From Synergistaceae bacterium UBA1358 (GTDB lineage: Bacteria > Synergistota > Synergistia > Synergistales > Synergistaceae): a stretch of 64,000 nucleotides of DNA. Location: assembly GCA_002306075.1 (NCBI GenBank), contig DBRW01000035.1:1-64000 (forward strand), written 5' to 3'. A model generated the notes under the pieces. It had not been told where the DNA came from and did no database searches. It saw nothing but the letters and a program-made list of their open reading frames with translations. The position numbers and the translations under genes are program-made. This document shows, one piece after another, positions 9,009 to 19,469 of the stretch. How positions within the stretch are numbered: the stretch's first letter is position 1; every line of letters starts with the position of its first letter.

Positions 9009-10364
9009 TTGAAGACAGAGGTAGTTTCACAGGAAAAGAACATCATCGTTATAAAGGCCGAGTTCGAGGCAGAACAGGTCAATAAGGCAATAGATAGCAC
9101 GATAAAGGATCTTTCGAAGAAGGCAAACATAAAGGGTTTCCGCAAAGGTCATGTCCCGCGCAAGACTATCGAACTCTATTTCGGCATGAAGGGCATCTGC
9201 GCCGAAGCTTTGGAAAAGATGGTCCCCGAAGCCATCGACAAGATGATCGAAGAGTATGAGCTGAGCCTGATCGCAGAGCCCAAGCTCGAACCGGGCGAAC
9301 TTATAGAGAACGAGCCGTTCACGCTCCAGGTGACCTTTGAGGTGACCCCCGAGGTGACACTGCCCGACCTCGAGACGATAGAGGCCGAGAAGACCCTCTA
9401 CAAAGCCACGGAAGAGATGAGAGACGAGAACATCGCCCGTCTGCTTGAATCCCGCAGCGAGCTCGTCCCCACCTATGAGGAGAGGGAGCTCACGAAGGAC
9501 GACTATGTTTCGGTGAAGTACGATTCTTTCACGGTTGACCCCGACGGCACGGAGACCCCTGTTGAAAACGGCCAGAAGACCGAACTGCACCTCGGACAGG
9601 AGAACATGAGGCCCGAAGTCATCGAGGCGCTGATCGGCAAGAAGCCCGGAGACAAGGCAACAGTAGAGTTCTCTGTGGAGAACGACCAGGAGAACACAGA
9701 ACTCGCCGGGAAGAAAATGAAATACGAAATAGAGGTCCTCGGGATATTGAAAAAGGTGACTCCAGAACTTACGGACGAGACCGTAGTCGAGATGACACAG
9801 TCGAAACACAAGACCGTCGATGAATTCAAGGAAGAAGTAATGTCGCAGCTCAAGGCCGCAGCGGAGCAGCACAGCCTCGACAGTCTGAAGGATTCGGCTG
9901 TTGAGAGACTTTGCGATCTCTCGGAGGTCGAACTTCCCGAGACTCTTGTCACTAGGCAGAAAGAGGCCATGAAGGCCGATCAGGCAAGGAAGATCAAGAA
10001 GGACTCCGGAATGGATATGGATGAGTTCTTCGAGAAGAGCGGCATGGACAAGGAGAGCTATGAGAATGAACTCGATATGGCTGCAAGAGTCGTTGTAAAA
10101 AGAGCCCTCGTTCTTGAGGCAGTTGCCGACGCCAACAGTATAGAGTGGACACCTGCCGAGCTTGAAGCCGAGATCAGCCGCATGGCGATCAGCTCGAGGG
10201 TAGACCCCAAGAAACTGCATGATTACATATTCAGTGACAGGGAGAGGCTCTTTGAGCTTGCGGAGAAGATACGCAACCGCAAAGCAGTCGATTTCCTCAT
10301 CACAAAGGTAAAGGTCAAAGAGAAAGAGGAGAACGATACCGCAGATACAGCAGCCGCAGAGTAA
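9009..10364 (+). CDS. tig: Trigger factor, ribosome-bound chaperone and peptidyl-prolyl isomerase
   Basis: 451 residues from TTG 9009, preceded by a GGGGAAG ribosome-binding site; family N-termini begin here ([10 protein letters not shown]), and the frame open back to 8859 is not part of the protein. The N-terminal ribosome-binding domain carries the [13 protein letters not shown] signature (about residues 40-52). The FKBP-like isomerase domain spans about 150-250 and a helical C-terminal chaperone domain follows. It meets nascent chains at the ribosome exit tunnel. It heads a run with clpP, clpX and lon, a common bacterial order pairing folding with quality-control proteolysis. Confidence 0.95.
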   Translation: MKTEVVSQEKNIIVIKAEFEAEQVNKAIDSTIKDLSKKANIKGFRKGHVPRKTIELYFGMKGICAEALEKMVPEAIDKMIEEYELSLIAEPKLEPGELIENEPFTLQVTFEVTPEVTLPDLETIEAEKTLYKATEEMRDENIARLLESRSELVPTYEERELTKDDYVSVKYDSFTVDPDGTETPVENGQKTELHLGQENMRPEVIEALIGKKPGDKATVEFSVENDQENTELAGKKMKYEIEVLGILKKVTPELTDETVVEMTQSKHKTVDEFKEEVMSQLKAAAEQHSLDSLKDSAVERLCDLSEVELPETLVTRQKEAMKADQARKIKKDSGMDMDEFFEKSGMDKESYENELDMAARVVVKRALVLEAVADANSIEWTPAELEAEISRMAISSRVDPKKLHDYIFSDRERLFELAEKIRNRKAVDFLITKVKVKEKEENDTADTAAAE

Positions 10365-10420
10365 CACAGGATAAGCAATATTTTTCCCAATCGCAGATCA
10401 TCAGAAAGGGAGCGAATAGA

Positions 10421-11005
10421 TTGTCACAACTGATACCCATGGTAGTAGAACAGACAGGCAGGGGAGAGCGTGCTTACGATATTTACAGCAGGCTTCTGAA
10501 GGACAGGATAGTTTTTCTGGGCAGCGTCGTCACCGATGATGTGGCAAACCTGATAGTTGCGCAGCTTCTCTTCCTTGAGAGCGAAGACCCAGAGAAGGAT
10601 GTATACCTTTACATCAACAGCCCGGGGGGATCTGTCACTGCGGGTATGGCCATATACGACACCATGCAGTACATAAAGCCCGCCGTCTCCACGATCTGCG
10701 TGGGCCTCGCGGCCAGCATGGGCGCATTGCTCCTTGCGGCCGGAGCCGACGGCAAGAGGATAGCCCTCCCGAACTCCAGGATAATGATCCATCAGCCTTC
10801 GGGCGGAGCTCAGGGGCAGGCAACGGAGATCCAGATACACGCGAAGGAAATTCTGTATACGAGAGAAAGGCTTAACGGTATCCTTTCAAAACACACAAAA
10901 CAACCCCTTGATGTGATCGAAAAGGATACGGACAGAGATTATTTCATGTCGGCGGAAGAAGCGTTAAAATACGGGATAGTCGACAAGATAATAGAAAAAC
11001 GCTGA
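10421..11005 (+). CDS. clpP: ATP-dependent Clp protease proteolytic subunit
   Basis: 194 residues, standard length. Start TTG 10421 with AAAGGGAG at 10405-10412. The catalytic triad is visible: serine in [11 protein letters not shown] (near residue 98), histidine in IMIHQPSGG (near 123) and aspartate in DTDRDYFMS (near 172). The conserved [20 protein letters not shown] block forms the oxyanion region. It assembles as a double heptamer that degrades substrates delivered by ClpX, encoded about 105 bp downstream. A short GC-rich hairpin (11022-11050) without a T-run lies between clpP and clpX. Confidence 0.96.
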   Translation: MSQLIPMVVEQTGRGERAYDIYSRLLKDRIVFLGSVVTDDVANLIVAQLLFLESEDPEKDVYLYINSPGGSVTAGMAIYDTMQYIKPAVSTICVGLAASMGALLLAAGADGKRIALPNSRIMIHQPSGGAQGQATEIQIHAKEILYTRERLNGILSKHTKQPLDVIEKDTDRDYFMSAEEALKYGIVDKIIEKR

Positions 11006-11111
11006 ATAAGGCGAACTGTTTTCAGGGGGATTCCGACAGGGGTCCCCTGATTCTGATATGCGGATATGCCACTGAGATCTTTATGCCGCTGATATGACTG
11101 AGGTGCATGAT

Positions 11112-12428
11112 ATGTACGAAAAAAACAACAAAGAAAACAATACCCGCAGGAAGCCTCGTTGCTCCTTCTGCGGCAAGAGCCAGGACGAGGTCTCCAAGCT
11201 TATAGCCGGCCCCGCGAATACATTTATATGTTCCGACTGCGTCCAGTTGTGCAACGTGATACTCAGGGACGAAAAGTCGGCGCCCTCTTTTATGGACAGC
11301 GCCGCGGGAAAGGCAAGACCGGACTATACTTCAGTCCCTGTTTTCGAAAAGCTGCCGAAGCCCAGGGAGATAAAGGAATTTCTTGACCAATATGTAATTG
11401 GGCAGGATCATGCCAAAAAAGTCCTCTCAGTAGCAGTGTACAACCATTATCAGAGAATAACCAACGTAACTGTGGACAATGACGATGTAGAACTGCCCAA
11501 AAGCAACGTACTTCTGGTCGGTCCCACGGGCTGCGGCAAGACGCTTCTTGCTCAGACTCTTGCCAAGATGCTCAACGTGCCCTTCGCCATGACCGATGCC
11601 ACGACCCTTACTGAGGCCGGTTACGTCGGCGAGGACGTAGAGAACATACTGCTCCGGCTTCTGCAGGCTGCGGACTTTGACATTGCCGCAGCGCAAAGGG
11701 GCATTATTTACATCGACGAGATAGACAAGATATCAAGAAAGTCGGAATCGGTCTCGATAACCAGGGACGTCTCCGGAGAAGGTGTACAGCAGGCCCTGCT
11801 CAAGATCATCGAGGGCACTGTGGCGAATATCCCGCCCAAGGGAGGCCGTAAGCATCCAAATCAGGAGACGATACCCATGGACACGAGCAACATCCTATTC
11901 ATCTGCGGAGGGGCATTCGACGGGCTCGAAAAGATCATTGCCAAGAGGACGACGCAGAAATCCCTTGGTTTCGGCGGAGACCTGACCAAGAACCTGGACA
12001 AGGACTCTTCCTATGAACTCCTGAAGCAGCTCCGGCCCGACGACCTGCGCGCGTACGGCTTCATACCCGAATTCATTGGAAGGCTGCCAGTACTGGTGGC
12101 TCTCGAGGCCCTTACCGAAGAGGCACTGATAAAGATACTCCTTGAGCCGAAGAACGCGCCTCTCAAGCAGTACAGGAAGCTCTTCTCCCTGGAGGGGATC
12201 GAGCTTGTCTTCACCGACGACGCAGTCCGCACCATCGCGGAGAAGGGAGCCAGGCTCAATACGGGCGCCAGGGGGCTTCGGACGATCCTTGAAGCCCTTA
12301 TGCTCGACATGCAGTATGAGCTTCCCGATAAGTCTTCGGGCGTAAAAAAGCTGATCGTTACAAAAGACGTCGTGAACGGACTGGAAAAACCGATACGTTC
12401 TTCCGGCGACGAGAAAGAGGCTGTCTGA
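11112..12428 (+). CDS. clpX: ClpX, ATPase specificity subunit of ClpXP
   Basis: 438 residues from ATG 11112, which has GAGGTG at 11100-11105; the in-frame ATG at 11094 has no ribosome-binding site. A four-cysteine zinc-binding domain (CSFCGK and CSDCVQLC) precedes the AAA+ module with Walker A GPTGCGKT, Walker [11 protein letters not shown], sensor 1, the IGF-like ClpP-docking loop (SLGFGGD) and the RGLRTILE sensor-2 arginine. It unfolds tagged substrates and feeds them into ClpP. lon begins 3 bp after its stop. Confidence 0.96.
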   Translation: MYEKNNKENNTRRKPRCSFCGKSQDEVSKLIAGPANTFICSDCVQLCNVILRDEKSAPSFMDSAAGKARPDYTSVPVFEKLPKPREIKEFLDQYVIGQDHAKKVLSVAVYNHYQRITNVTVDNDDVELPKSNVLLVGPTGCGKTLLAQTLAKMLNVPFAMTDATTLTEAGYVGEDVENILLRLLQAADFDIAAAQRGIIYIDEIDKISRKSESVSITRDVSGEGVQQALLKIIEGTVANIPPKGGRKHPNQETIPMDTSNILFICGGAFDGLEKIIAKRTTQKSLGFGGDLTKNLDKDSSYELLKQLRPDDLRAYGFIPEFIGRLPVLVALEALTEEALIKILLEPKNAPLKQYRKLFSLEGIELVFTDDAVRTIAEKGARLNTGARGLRTILEALMLDMQYELPDKSSGVKKLIVTKDVVNGLEKPIRSSGDEKEAV

Positions 12429-12431
12429 TCC

Positions 12432-14747
12432 ATGCAGATCCATCCCGTTGTCCCCGTAAGAGATATGGTAGTCTTCCCGGGTGTGATCGCCCCCCTCTTC
12501 GTGGGGAGGCCCAGGTCGGCCCGTGCGATCGAAGAGGCCAACACGAGGGGACATCTTGTATTTATCACGGCCCAGAAGAATTCACTGATCGAGAATCCAG
12601 ATCCCGATGACCTGAACACGATAGGGACCCTGTGCAAGATCCTCCAGACCGTACGCATGCCCGACGGAACGATCAAAGCGGTGCTTGAAGGCGGATGGAG
12701 GTGCAGGGCTGTACACTTCATAACGGGCGACAGTTTCCTTGAGGCGGAGATCGAAAAGATCCCCTCGACCAACACGGCCTATACTAACCAGACAGAGGCC
12801 CTTCGCAGGGCTGTACTGTCAGAGTTCGAACAATATGTAAAGCTCAACCTCAAACTTCCCGATGAGGTCTCTCATTCTGTGGAAAACATTGAGGATACCG
12901 ACCTTTTCGCCGATATAGTCGCATCTCACAGCCTTCTGAAGCATCAGGACAAACAGAAGCTTCTCGAGACCCCTGATCTTATCGAGAGGCTTCGCAGGCT
13001 TCTCGGCATCCTGATGAGGGAGAACGAATTCCTTAAGATGGAGCATGAGATCCAGGACAAGGTCAGGAACGAGATGGACAAGGGGCAGAAACAGTACTAC
13101 CTCAGGGAACAGCTGAAGATAATACAGCAGGAACTGGGTGAGGACGGCCCCCTCTCAGAAGCTGAAGAACTTCGTTCGAGGGCGGAGGATACAGATCTCC
13201 CCGAAGAGGCGAGGGAGAGGGTCATGCGTGAGCTTGAGCGCTATGCGCGCATGGCGCCGATATCTCCCGAAGCGACGGTCGCCAGGACCTACATCGAGTG
13301 GCTGCTGGACCTTCCGTGGAACGTCTTCTCGGAGGACCACCTAAACCTGAAGGACGCCAGAAAGATACTTGAAGAGGACCATTACGGCCTCGAAGAGGTA
13401 AAGGAACGCATACTTGAGTTCCTTGCCGTGAGAAAGCTTGCCGCGGACAACATGAGGGCGCAGGTGCTCTGCTTCGTCGGACCTCCCGGAGTGGGGAAGA
13501 CCTCTCTTGGCAAGTCGATCGCAAGGACGATGGGCAGGAAATTTGTTAACATGTCCCTGGGAGGGCTCCGCGACGAAGCAGAGATACGGGGCCACAGAAG
13601 GACCTATGTCGGAGCGCTGCCGGGAAGGATAATACAGAAGATCAAGGCAGCCGGGACCAACAACCCGGTACTGCTTATGGACGAGATAGACAAGATCGGG
13701 ACCGACTTCAGGGGAGATCCTGCGGCAGCTCTGCTTGAGGTGCTCGATCCCGAGCAGAACTGCAGTTTCACAGACAATTTCCTCGAGATATCCTTTGACC
13801 TGAGTAAGGTCATGTTCATAACGACAGCAAACAGCACAGGGACCATTCCGAGGCCGCTTCTCGACAGGATGGAGATAATACCGATCCCGGGCTATGTTGC
13901 CGAGGAGAAGGTCAAGATCGCAAAAAAACACCTCCTGCCCAGGATACTCAGGGAACACGGACTTGAAGCGAAAGATATGATCGTGCCAGAGGCTACGATA
14001 AGGAACATCATAACCTTATACACTATGGAGGCAGGGGTAAGGAACCTCGACAGGCAGCTTTCCAAGCTCGCCAGGAAAGTGGCGGCCGAAATGGCGACCT
14101 CTTCTCCCGCGGATAAGCCCGAAACGCCCATAAGGATCACAAAGGACGTCATGAAGAAGATGCTTGGGGCACCGAAGCTCCACACCACCCGCATCCCGAA
14201 GGAAGATCCCCTCGGAACGGCCATCGGCCTTGCGTGGACCGAGACAGGCGGATCTGTCATCCTTATCGAGTCCGCGGTGATGGAGGGCAGCGGAAACGTC
14301 ACCTACACGGGAAACCTGGGGGACATCATGCAGGAATCAGCGCAGACAGCGCTTGCCTATCTCAGGTCCAACGCGGAGGCCTTCGGCATAGAAAACATCG
14401 ACTGGAAGAAGAAGGACATACACATCCACGTTCCGGAGGGCGCCGTGCCCAAAGACGGACCGTCAGCGGGGATAACTCTCGCCCTTTCGCTCTGTTCTGC
14501 ACTGACGGGCAGAAAAGTGGACGCCTCCTATGCGATGACCGGAGAGATGACCCTCCACGGCAATGTGCTGCCCATCGGCGGGATAAGAGAAAAGATACTT
14601 GCTGCAAAAAGACACGGTATAAAAAAACTGATACTGCCCGAAGACAACAGACCGGACGTAGAGGAACTCAGCGACTGGATAAAGTCCGGCATGAAGATAC
14701 ACTATGTGTCAAAGATGTCGACCGTCTTCCAGCTGGCATTGAAATAG
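12432..14747 (+). CDS. lon: Lon protease (ATP-dependent, S16 family)
   Basis: 771 residues. It has an N-terminal LON domain (about 1-190), a coiled linker, an AAA+ module with Walker A GPPGVGKT near 350 and Walker B LLMDEIDKIG, and a C-terminal protease domain with catalytic serine near 678 (PKDGPSAGITLAL) and lysine near 720 (GGIREKILAAKRHG). This is the soluble LonA type: there is no membrane insertion in the AAA+ domain. It degrades damaged and short-lived regulatory proteins. The start ATG 12432 fits the family (HPVVPVRDMVVFPG). Confidence 0.96.
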   Translation: MQIHPVVPVRDMVVFPGVIAPLFVGRPRSARAIEEANTRGHLVFITAQKNSLIENPDPDDLNTIGTLCKILQTVRMPDGTIKAVLEGGWRCRAVHFITGDSFLEAEIEKIPSTNTAYTNQTEALRRAVLSEFEQYVKLNLKLPDEVSHSVENIEDTDLFADIVASHSLLKHQDKQKLLETPDLIERLRRLLGILMRENEFLKMEHEIQDKVRNEMDKGQKQYYLREQLKIIQQELGEDGPLSEAEELRSRAEDTDLPEEARERVMRELERYARMAPISPEATVARTYIEWLLDLPWNVFSEDHLNLKDARKILEEDHYGLEEVKERILEFLAVRKLAADNMRAQVLCFVGPPGVGKTSLGKSIARTMGRKFVNMSLGGLRDEAEIRGHRRTYVGALPGRIIQKIKAAGTNNPVLLMDEIDKIGTDFRGDPAAALLEVLDPEQNCSFTDNFLEISFDLSKVMFITTANSTGTIPRPLLDRMEIIPIPGYVAEEKVKIAKKHLLPRILREHGLEAKDMIVPEATIRNIITLYTMEAGVRNLDRQLSKLARKVAAEMATSSPADKPETPIRITKDVMKKMLGAPKLHTTRIPKEDPLGTAIGLAWTETGGSVILIESAVMEGSGNVTYTGNLGDIMQESAQTALAYLRSNAEAFGIENIDWKKKDIHIHVPEGAVPKDGPSAGITLALSLCSALTGRKVDASYAMTGEMTLHGNVLPIGGIREKILAAKRHGIKKLILPEDNRPDVEELSDWIKSGMKIHYVSKMSTVFQLALK

Positions 14748-14758
14748 GGGATAAGAAG

Positions 14759-15388
14759 ATGGCGACATGGAAATCAGAGCTTTACTGCACCGCGTTCACA
14801 AAACAGCAGATACCGGAGCCAAGAAAGGATGAGATCGTCTTTGTGGGACGGTCCAACGTCGGCAAGTCGACGCTCATTAACGCCCTTCTTGAAAGAAATA
14901 TAGCCAAGGTCAGCTCCAAACCTGGAAAAACAAGAAGCATAAACTTTTACGATGTCTCGGCCGGCAGCGAAGAATTCACGCTGGTGGACATCCCCGGCTA
15001 CGGCTATGCTGCCAGGGGGATGGACGAACGCAGGACATGGTGGAGGCTGATCGACGACTATTTTGATTCAGACAGGCCGATCAGATTCGTCATCCATCTG
15101 ATGGATTTCAGGCACGGTCCGCTTGCGAACGACAACGAACTTACAGCATGGCTCGATCAGATGGACATGCCAAGACTTGTGGTTTTCACCAAAGCGGATA
15201 AAATATCACCCGGGAGGCGGAAGGGCCTCTACCAGCAGTACATGAGAGCCGGACTTGATTCGATACTGCCTCCGTTCATGACTTCGGGCACTAACGACAA
15301 GGAGATGGCAGTCCTGAGGGAGGGCATCAAAAATATCCTGAAAGAGATCACAAAACTGGACATCCAGGAAGCAAAAAAGGGCAAATGA
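14759..15388 (+). CDS. ysxC: Ribosome biogenesis GTP-binding protein YsxC/EngB
   Basis: 209 residues from ATG 14759 with GGGGATAAG upstream; the same frame is open back to 14234 but that part lies inside lon. G motifs: G1 GRSNVGKSTL, G3 DIPGYGYA, G4 FTKADK, and the typical GKTRSINFY switch region. It is an essential GTPase for large-subunit assembly. The lon-ysxC pairing, 11 bp apart, is widespread in bacteria. Confidence 0.95.
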   Translation: MATWKSELYCTAFTKQQIPEPRKDEIVFVGRSNVGKSTLINALLERNIAKVSSKPGKTRSINFYDVSAGSEEFTLVDIPGYGYAARGMDERRTWWRLIDDYFDSDRPIRFVIHLMDFRHGPLANDNELTAWLDQMDMPRLVVFTKADKISPGRRKGLYQQYMRAGLDSILPPFMTSGTNDKEMAVLREGIKNILKEITKLDIQEAKKGK

Positions 15389-15484
15389 CCTGTATACCCG
15401 TGGAACCGGAACGGCCGGTCTGACGGGATGGGCAAATAGATCCGGATACTGCCACCAGGCGTATCCATCGAGGAGGAAAAGCGG

Positions 15485-18151
15485 ATGGAATCCGAAAAGA
15501 CAGTGTTGGGCAAGGGATACGAACCAGGACCGATCGAAGACAAATGGTACATGAAATGGGTGGAAGAAGGGCTGTTCAAGGCCGATCCGGCATCTCCGAA
15601 GCCGAAGTATTCAATAGTCATCCCGCCGCCTAACGTAACGGGTTCTCTGCATGTCGGCCACGCACTGGACAACACTCTGCAGGATATACTCTGCAGGTCT
15701 AAGAGGATGCAGGGCTTCGAGGTCCTCTGGCTTCCCGGCACAGACCATGCCGGAATAGCGACGCAGAACGTGGTCGAGCGTTCTCTCGCCAAAGAGGGCA
15801 TATCACGCCACGACCTGGGCCGTGAGAAGTTCGTATCCAGGGTGTGGGAGTGGAAAAACGAGTACGGGAGCACGATAATCCGTCAGCTCAAAAAACTTGG
15901 GGCTTCATGCGACTGGGACAGGGAACGCTTCACGATGGACGAGGGGCTCTCTGTCGCTGTCAGGAAGATCTTTGTCGATCTTTATAATAAAGGGCTGATC
16001 TACAGGGGCAAATACCTCATCAACTGGTGTCCGAGATGCCACACGGCCCTTTCAGACCTCGAGGTAGAGCACCAGGAGACGGAAGGCAAATTCTATGAAG
16101 TAGCTTATAAATTTGCCGACGGCAGCGGCGACCTGAGGGTAATGACGACCCGCCCGGAGACCATCCTGGGAGATACAGCCATAGCGATCCATCCGAGAGA
16201 CGAGAAGAACCGCCACCTTATAGGCAAAAAGGTCATAGTGCCTATAGTCGGCAGGGTGATACCGGTCATCGAGGACAACATGGTAGACCCCGAGTTCGGT
16301 TCGGGATGCGTCAAGATAACGCCGGCCCACGACCCCAACGACTTCCTGGTCGGACAGAGGCACGGGCTCGAACAGATACAGGTGATCGACGACAACGGCA
16401 TCATGTGCGGAGAGGCGTCCGGCAAATATGCGGGAATGGACCGCTTTGAGGCAAGAAAAGCCATCGTCGCCGACCTCGAAGCGGACGGCTCCCTCATAAA
16501 GACCGAGGACATAAGGCACTCCGTGGGTGAATGCCACCGCTGCCATACAGTCATAGAACCGTACCTCTCCGAACAGTGGTTCGTGAGGACCAAACCCCTC
16601 GCAGACGCGGGCGTGGAATCTGTCAAAGCAGGCAAGATACGCTTCGTTCCGGATCAGTGGACCGGTGTCTACTATCAGTGGATGGAGAATATCAGGGACT
16701 GGTGCATCTCCAGACAGCTTTGGTGGGGACACAGGATACCCGCCTGGTACTGCGACAAGTGCGGCGAGGTAATAGTCGATACCGAAACGCCCTCAGCATG
16801 CCCAAAGTGCGGAAACACCGAACTGAGGCAGGAAGAGGACGTCCTTGACACATGGTTCTCAAGCGCGCTTTGGCCCTTCTCGACGATGGGCTGGCCGGAA
16901 GAGACGGAGCTTCTCAAAAAATTCTATCCCACATCAGTCCTCGTGACCGGGTTTGACATCATCTTCTTCTGGGTTGCAAGGATGATAATGTTCGGCCTTC
17001 ACGGCATGAAGGGTGAAGTCCCGTTCCACGATGTCTACATCCACGCCCTCGTCAGAGACGAAAAGGGACAGAAGATGAGCAAGTCAAAGGGCAATGTAAT
17101 AGATCCCCTGACAATAATCGACGAGTACGGAGCCGATGCGCTCAGGTTCACCCTTGCCGCACTTACGGTACAGGGACGCGATATTTTCCTCTCGACCGAG
17201 AGGATAGCCACCTACAGGCTCTTCATGAACAAGCTGTGGAACGCAAGCCGTTTCGCGCTGATGAACCTTGAGGATGCCACGGACGGGATGGAGTGGGACG
17301 AAAATGAGCTCAGCCTGCACGACAAGTGGATATTGAACAGGATCTCACAGGTCTCCGCGGAGATGAAACGTCTCCTTGACGGCTATTTCTTCGGAGAAGC
17401 GGCCAGGCTCATGTATGATTTCGTATGGGGAGAACTGTGCGACTGGTACCTTGAACTTTCGAAACCCGCGCTCAGAGGCGAAGAGGGAGAGGCCAGAAGA
17501 AAGACCACTCAGGCAGTGCTTCTCGCGGTATTCGAGGACGTCCTCAAGCTGCTGCATCCGTTCATTCCGTTCGTGACAGAAGAACTGTGGCATGCATTCC
17601 CGTTCGGCAAAGAGATCATCGAGCGCACCGAATGGCCCGCTCCAAGGCTCGAAAAGATCGATGAGGCCGTGATAAGGGATATGGATCTTGTCCGTGAAGT
17701 CATCCGATCGGTCAGGAACCTCAGGGCCGAGGCGCGGATAGCACCGCAGCAGCAGATACCAAGGGCGGTACTGTCGGTCCACAACGACGAAAAGCTTGCC
17801 CTGATAAGGTCATCTGAAGCTCTGATAAAACTCCTCACAAAGGCAGAAAAGCTCGAGATCATGGACAGCTCGGCCGATAAGCCTCAGAAGAGCCTCGCCT
17901 CAGTGCTCGACGACGTACAGATATATCTGCCCGTAGGCGACCTGCTCGACGTCGACAAGGAGATACAGCGCCTCAACAACGACCTTTCAAAGATCGAAAA
18001 GGACATCGAGAAAGGTAAGGCCAAGCTGGCCAATCCGCAGTTCATCGAGCGCGCGCCCGAAGAGGTCATCCGGAAGGAGAAGGAGACCCTCGCGGACAAC
18101 GAGACAAAGAGGGAAAGGATAAAAGAAAACCTTTCAAGCCTCAAAAACTGA
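15485..18151 (+). CDS. valS: Valyl-tRNA synthetase
   Basis: 888 residues, class I synthetase of normal length. The HIGH-type motif is PPPNVTGSLHVGHAL (about residues 44-58) and the KMSKS loop is GQKMSKSKGNV near 530. The CP1 editing domain spans about 170-380 with the TTRPETILGDTAI block that hydrolyses mischarged threonyl-tRNA. The anticodon-binding domain and the C-terminal coiled coil (about 825-888) close the protein. The start has a strong GAGGAGG site. The 96-bp upstream gap shows no T-box-like element. Confidence 0.96.
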   Translation: MESEKTVLGKGYEPGPIEDKWYMKWVEEGLFKADPASPKPKYSIVIPPPNVTGSLHVGHALDNTLQDILCRSKRMQGFEVLWLPGTDHAGIATQNVVERSLAKEGISRHDLGREKFVSRVWEWKNEYGSTIIRQLKKLGASCDWDRERFTMDEGLSVAVRKIFVDLYNKGLIYRGKYLINWCPRCHTALSDLEVEHQETEGKFYEVAYKFADGSGDLRVMTTRPETILGDTAIAIHPRDEKNRHLIGKKVIVPIVGRVIPVIEDNMVDPEFGSGCVKITPAHDPNDFLVGQRHGLEQIQVIDDNGIMCGEASGKYAGMDRFEARKAIVADLEADGSLIKTEDIRHSVGECHRCHTVIEPYLSEQWFVRTKPLADAGVESVKAGKIRFVPDQWTGVYYQWMENIRDWCISRQLWWGHRIPAWYCDKCGEVIVDTETPSACPKCGNTELRQEEDVLDTWFSSALWPFSTMGWPEETELLKKFYPTSVLVTGFDIIFFWVARMIMFGLHGMKGEVPFHDVYIHALVRDEKGQKMSKSKGNVIDPLTIIDEYGADALRFTLAALTVQGRDIFLSTERIATYRLFMNKLWNASRFALMNLEDATDGMEWDENELSLHDKWILNRISQVSAEMKRLLDGYFFGEAARLMYDFVWGELCDWYLELSKPALRGEEGEARRKTTQAVLLAVFEDVLKLLHPFIPFVTEELWHAFPFGKEIIERTEWPAPRLEKIDEAVIRDMDLVREVIRSVRNLRAEARIAPQQQIPRAVLSVHNDEKLALIRSSEALIKLLTKAEKLEIMDSSADKPQKSLASVLDDVQIYLPVGDLLDVDKEIQRLNNDLSKIEKDIEKGKAKLANPQFIERAPEEVIRKEKETLADNETKRERIKENLSSLKN

Positions 18152-18152
18152 T

Positions 18153-19469
18153 ATGGACGATGCGTTAAAATTCCATGATATAGAGACAGAACTTCAGAGT
18201 CTGGCAAGCCCGGGCATTAGGCCCGGACTTGCCAGGCTTTCTCATTTGCTGATGCTCCTCGGCGGCCCGGAAAGAAAATTCAAAGCCGTACACGTCGTCG
18301 GCACGAACGGAAAGGGCTCGACGGCTTCGACTCTGGCTTCGATACTGAAGGAGTCGGGCTGCCGTACGGCTCTCTACACCAGCCCCCACCTCGTATCTTT
18401 CGGCGAAAGGCTTCAGATAGGAGGGGAGGAAGTACCCCCGCATAAGTGGGAAGATGTTCTCTCAGTCATCAAAACCGCACTGGACAGTTCAAAAAGACTC
18501 AAAGAGGACCCTCCGACATACTTCGAACTTATTACGGCCGCAGCCTTTATGATCATCGCAGACGAGGCAGTCGACATCGCGGTGGTGGAGGCCGGCCTCG
18601 GAGGCAGGCTCGACGCAACCAACATACTGTCTGATGTGATACTCACTCTGATAACGCCCATCGGAATAGACCATTCCGAATACCTCGGCAGCACTCTTGC
18701 CTCTGTCGCGAAGGAGAAATTCGCGGTCATGAGGCCCTGCGTCCCCGCGATATTCTCCGGCGGAGACGGAGAGGTCGAGACAATCTTTTTTGATACGGCA
18801 TTCAAAAAAAATACCCCGGCCCAGGTCTTGAGAAGGCTTTGCGGCTACGGTACAGTTCAGGTATCCTTTCGCGGCACGGATCTTTATGTCGAGTCGGAGT
18901 GTTTTCATGCCGACTATCACACGCCGCTTATTGGGACCCACCAGACAGAAAACACCGCACTTGCCCTTGCCGCGGCAAGTGCGCTCAAGGCCACATACCA
19001 TAACATATTTGAAAATATCACCTACCAGACGCTTTATAACGGGGTCGTATCCGTTAAATGGCCCGGACGGTTCGAGATAATAAAGATGGATCCGCCTCTT
19101 GTCATAGTTGACGGCGCGCACAATCCCCACGCGCTCAGGAGGCTTGCCGAAAACACCGGGATGATCTACGCCGACAAGCCTTTCAACATCGTACTTGCGA
19201 TGATGAGGGACAAGGACATAACGGAGAGCCTTGATATCATAAGAGGTACGGGCGCAAAGCTTTACTGCACAGAGGTCCCTGGCATGGAACGCAGCCTGCC
19301 CGCAGACGAACTGCTTGAAATGGCGGAGGAGAAGGGTATCGACTGTGCGGGAGAGTGGAGCTCGCCGACAGAAGCAGTCAGAGAGAGCGTCGCGTCCGGA
19401 TCTGACACTATATGCTGCGGAAGCCTTTTTCTGGGCGGATATGTAAAGGAACATCAGAATGAGATATAA
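18153..19469 (+). CDS. folC: Bifunctional folylpolyglutamate synthase / dihydrofolate synthase
   Basis: 438 residues. Mur-ligase-like ATP-grasp P-loop VVGTNGKGSTAST near residue 50, the TSPHLVSFGERLQI substrate block, EAGLGGRLDATN near 145, and the C-terminal Mur-ligase domain beginning near WPGRFEI with DGAHNPHA. It adds glutamate to dihydropteroate and folates. It starts 1 bp after the valS stop, so the two are probably translationally linked, and overlaps the next gene by 11 bp. Confidence 0.92.
   Translation: MDDALKFHDIETELQSLASPGIRPGLARLSHLLMLLGGPERKFKAVHVVGTNGKGSTASTLASILKESGCRTALYTSPHLVSFGERLQIGGEEVPPHKWEDVLSVIKTALDSSKRLKEDPPTYFELITAAAFMIIADEAVDIAVVEAGLGGRLDATNILSDVILTLITPIGIDHSEYLGSTLASVAKEKFAVMRPCVPAIFSGGDGEVETIFFDTAFKKNTPAQVLRRLCGYGTVQVSFRGTDLYVESECFHADYHTPLIGTHQTENTALALAAASALKATYHNIFENITYQTLYNGVVSVKWPGRFEIIKMDPPLVIVDGAHNPHALRRLAENTGMIYADKPFNIVLAMMRDKDITESLDIIRGTGAKLYCTEVPGMERSLPADELLEMAEEKGIDCAGEWSSPTEAVRESVASGSDTICCGSLFLGGYVKEHQNEI

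Noticed and set aside
9027..10367. 446-codon ORF on the minus strand
   Set aside because: A shadow of tig; the plus-strand protein matches the trigger factor family throughout.
11022..11050. GC hairpin between clpP and clpX as a terminator
   Set aside because: Only 7-8 pairs, a long loop and no T-run; the operon probably continues through it.
14234..14758. Upstream extension of the ysxC frame
   Set aside because: It lies inside the C-terminal coding part of lon; the family N-terminus and ribosome-binding site are at 14759.
15389..15484. T-box riboswitch before valS
   Set aside because: The gap is under 100 bp with no T-box sequence or terminator stem.
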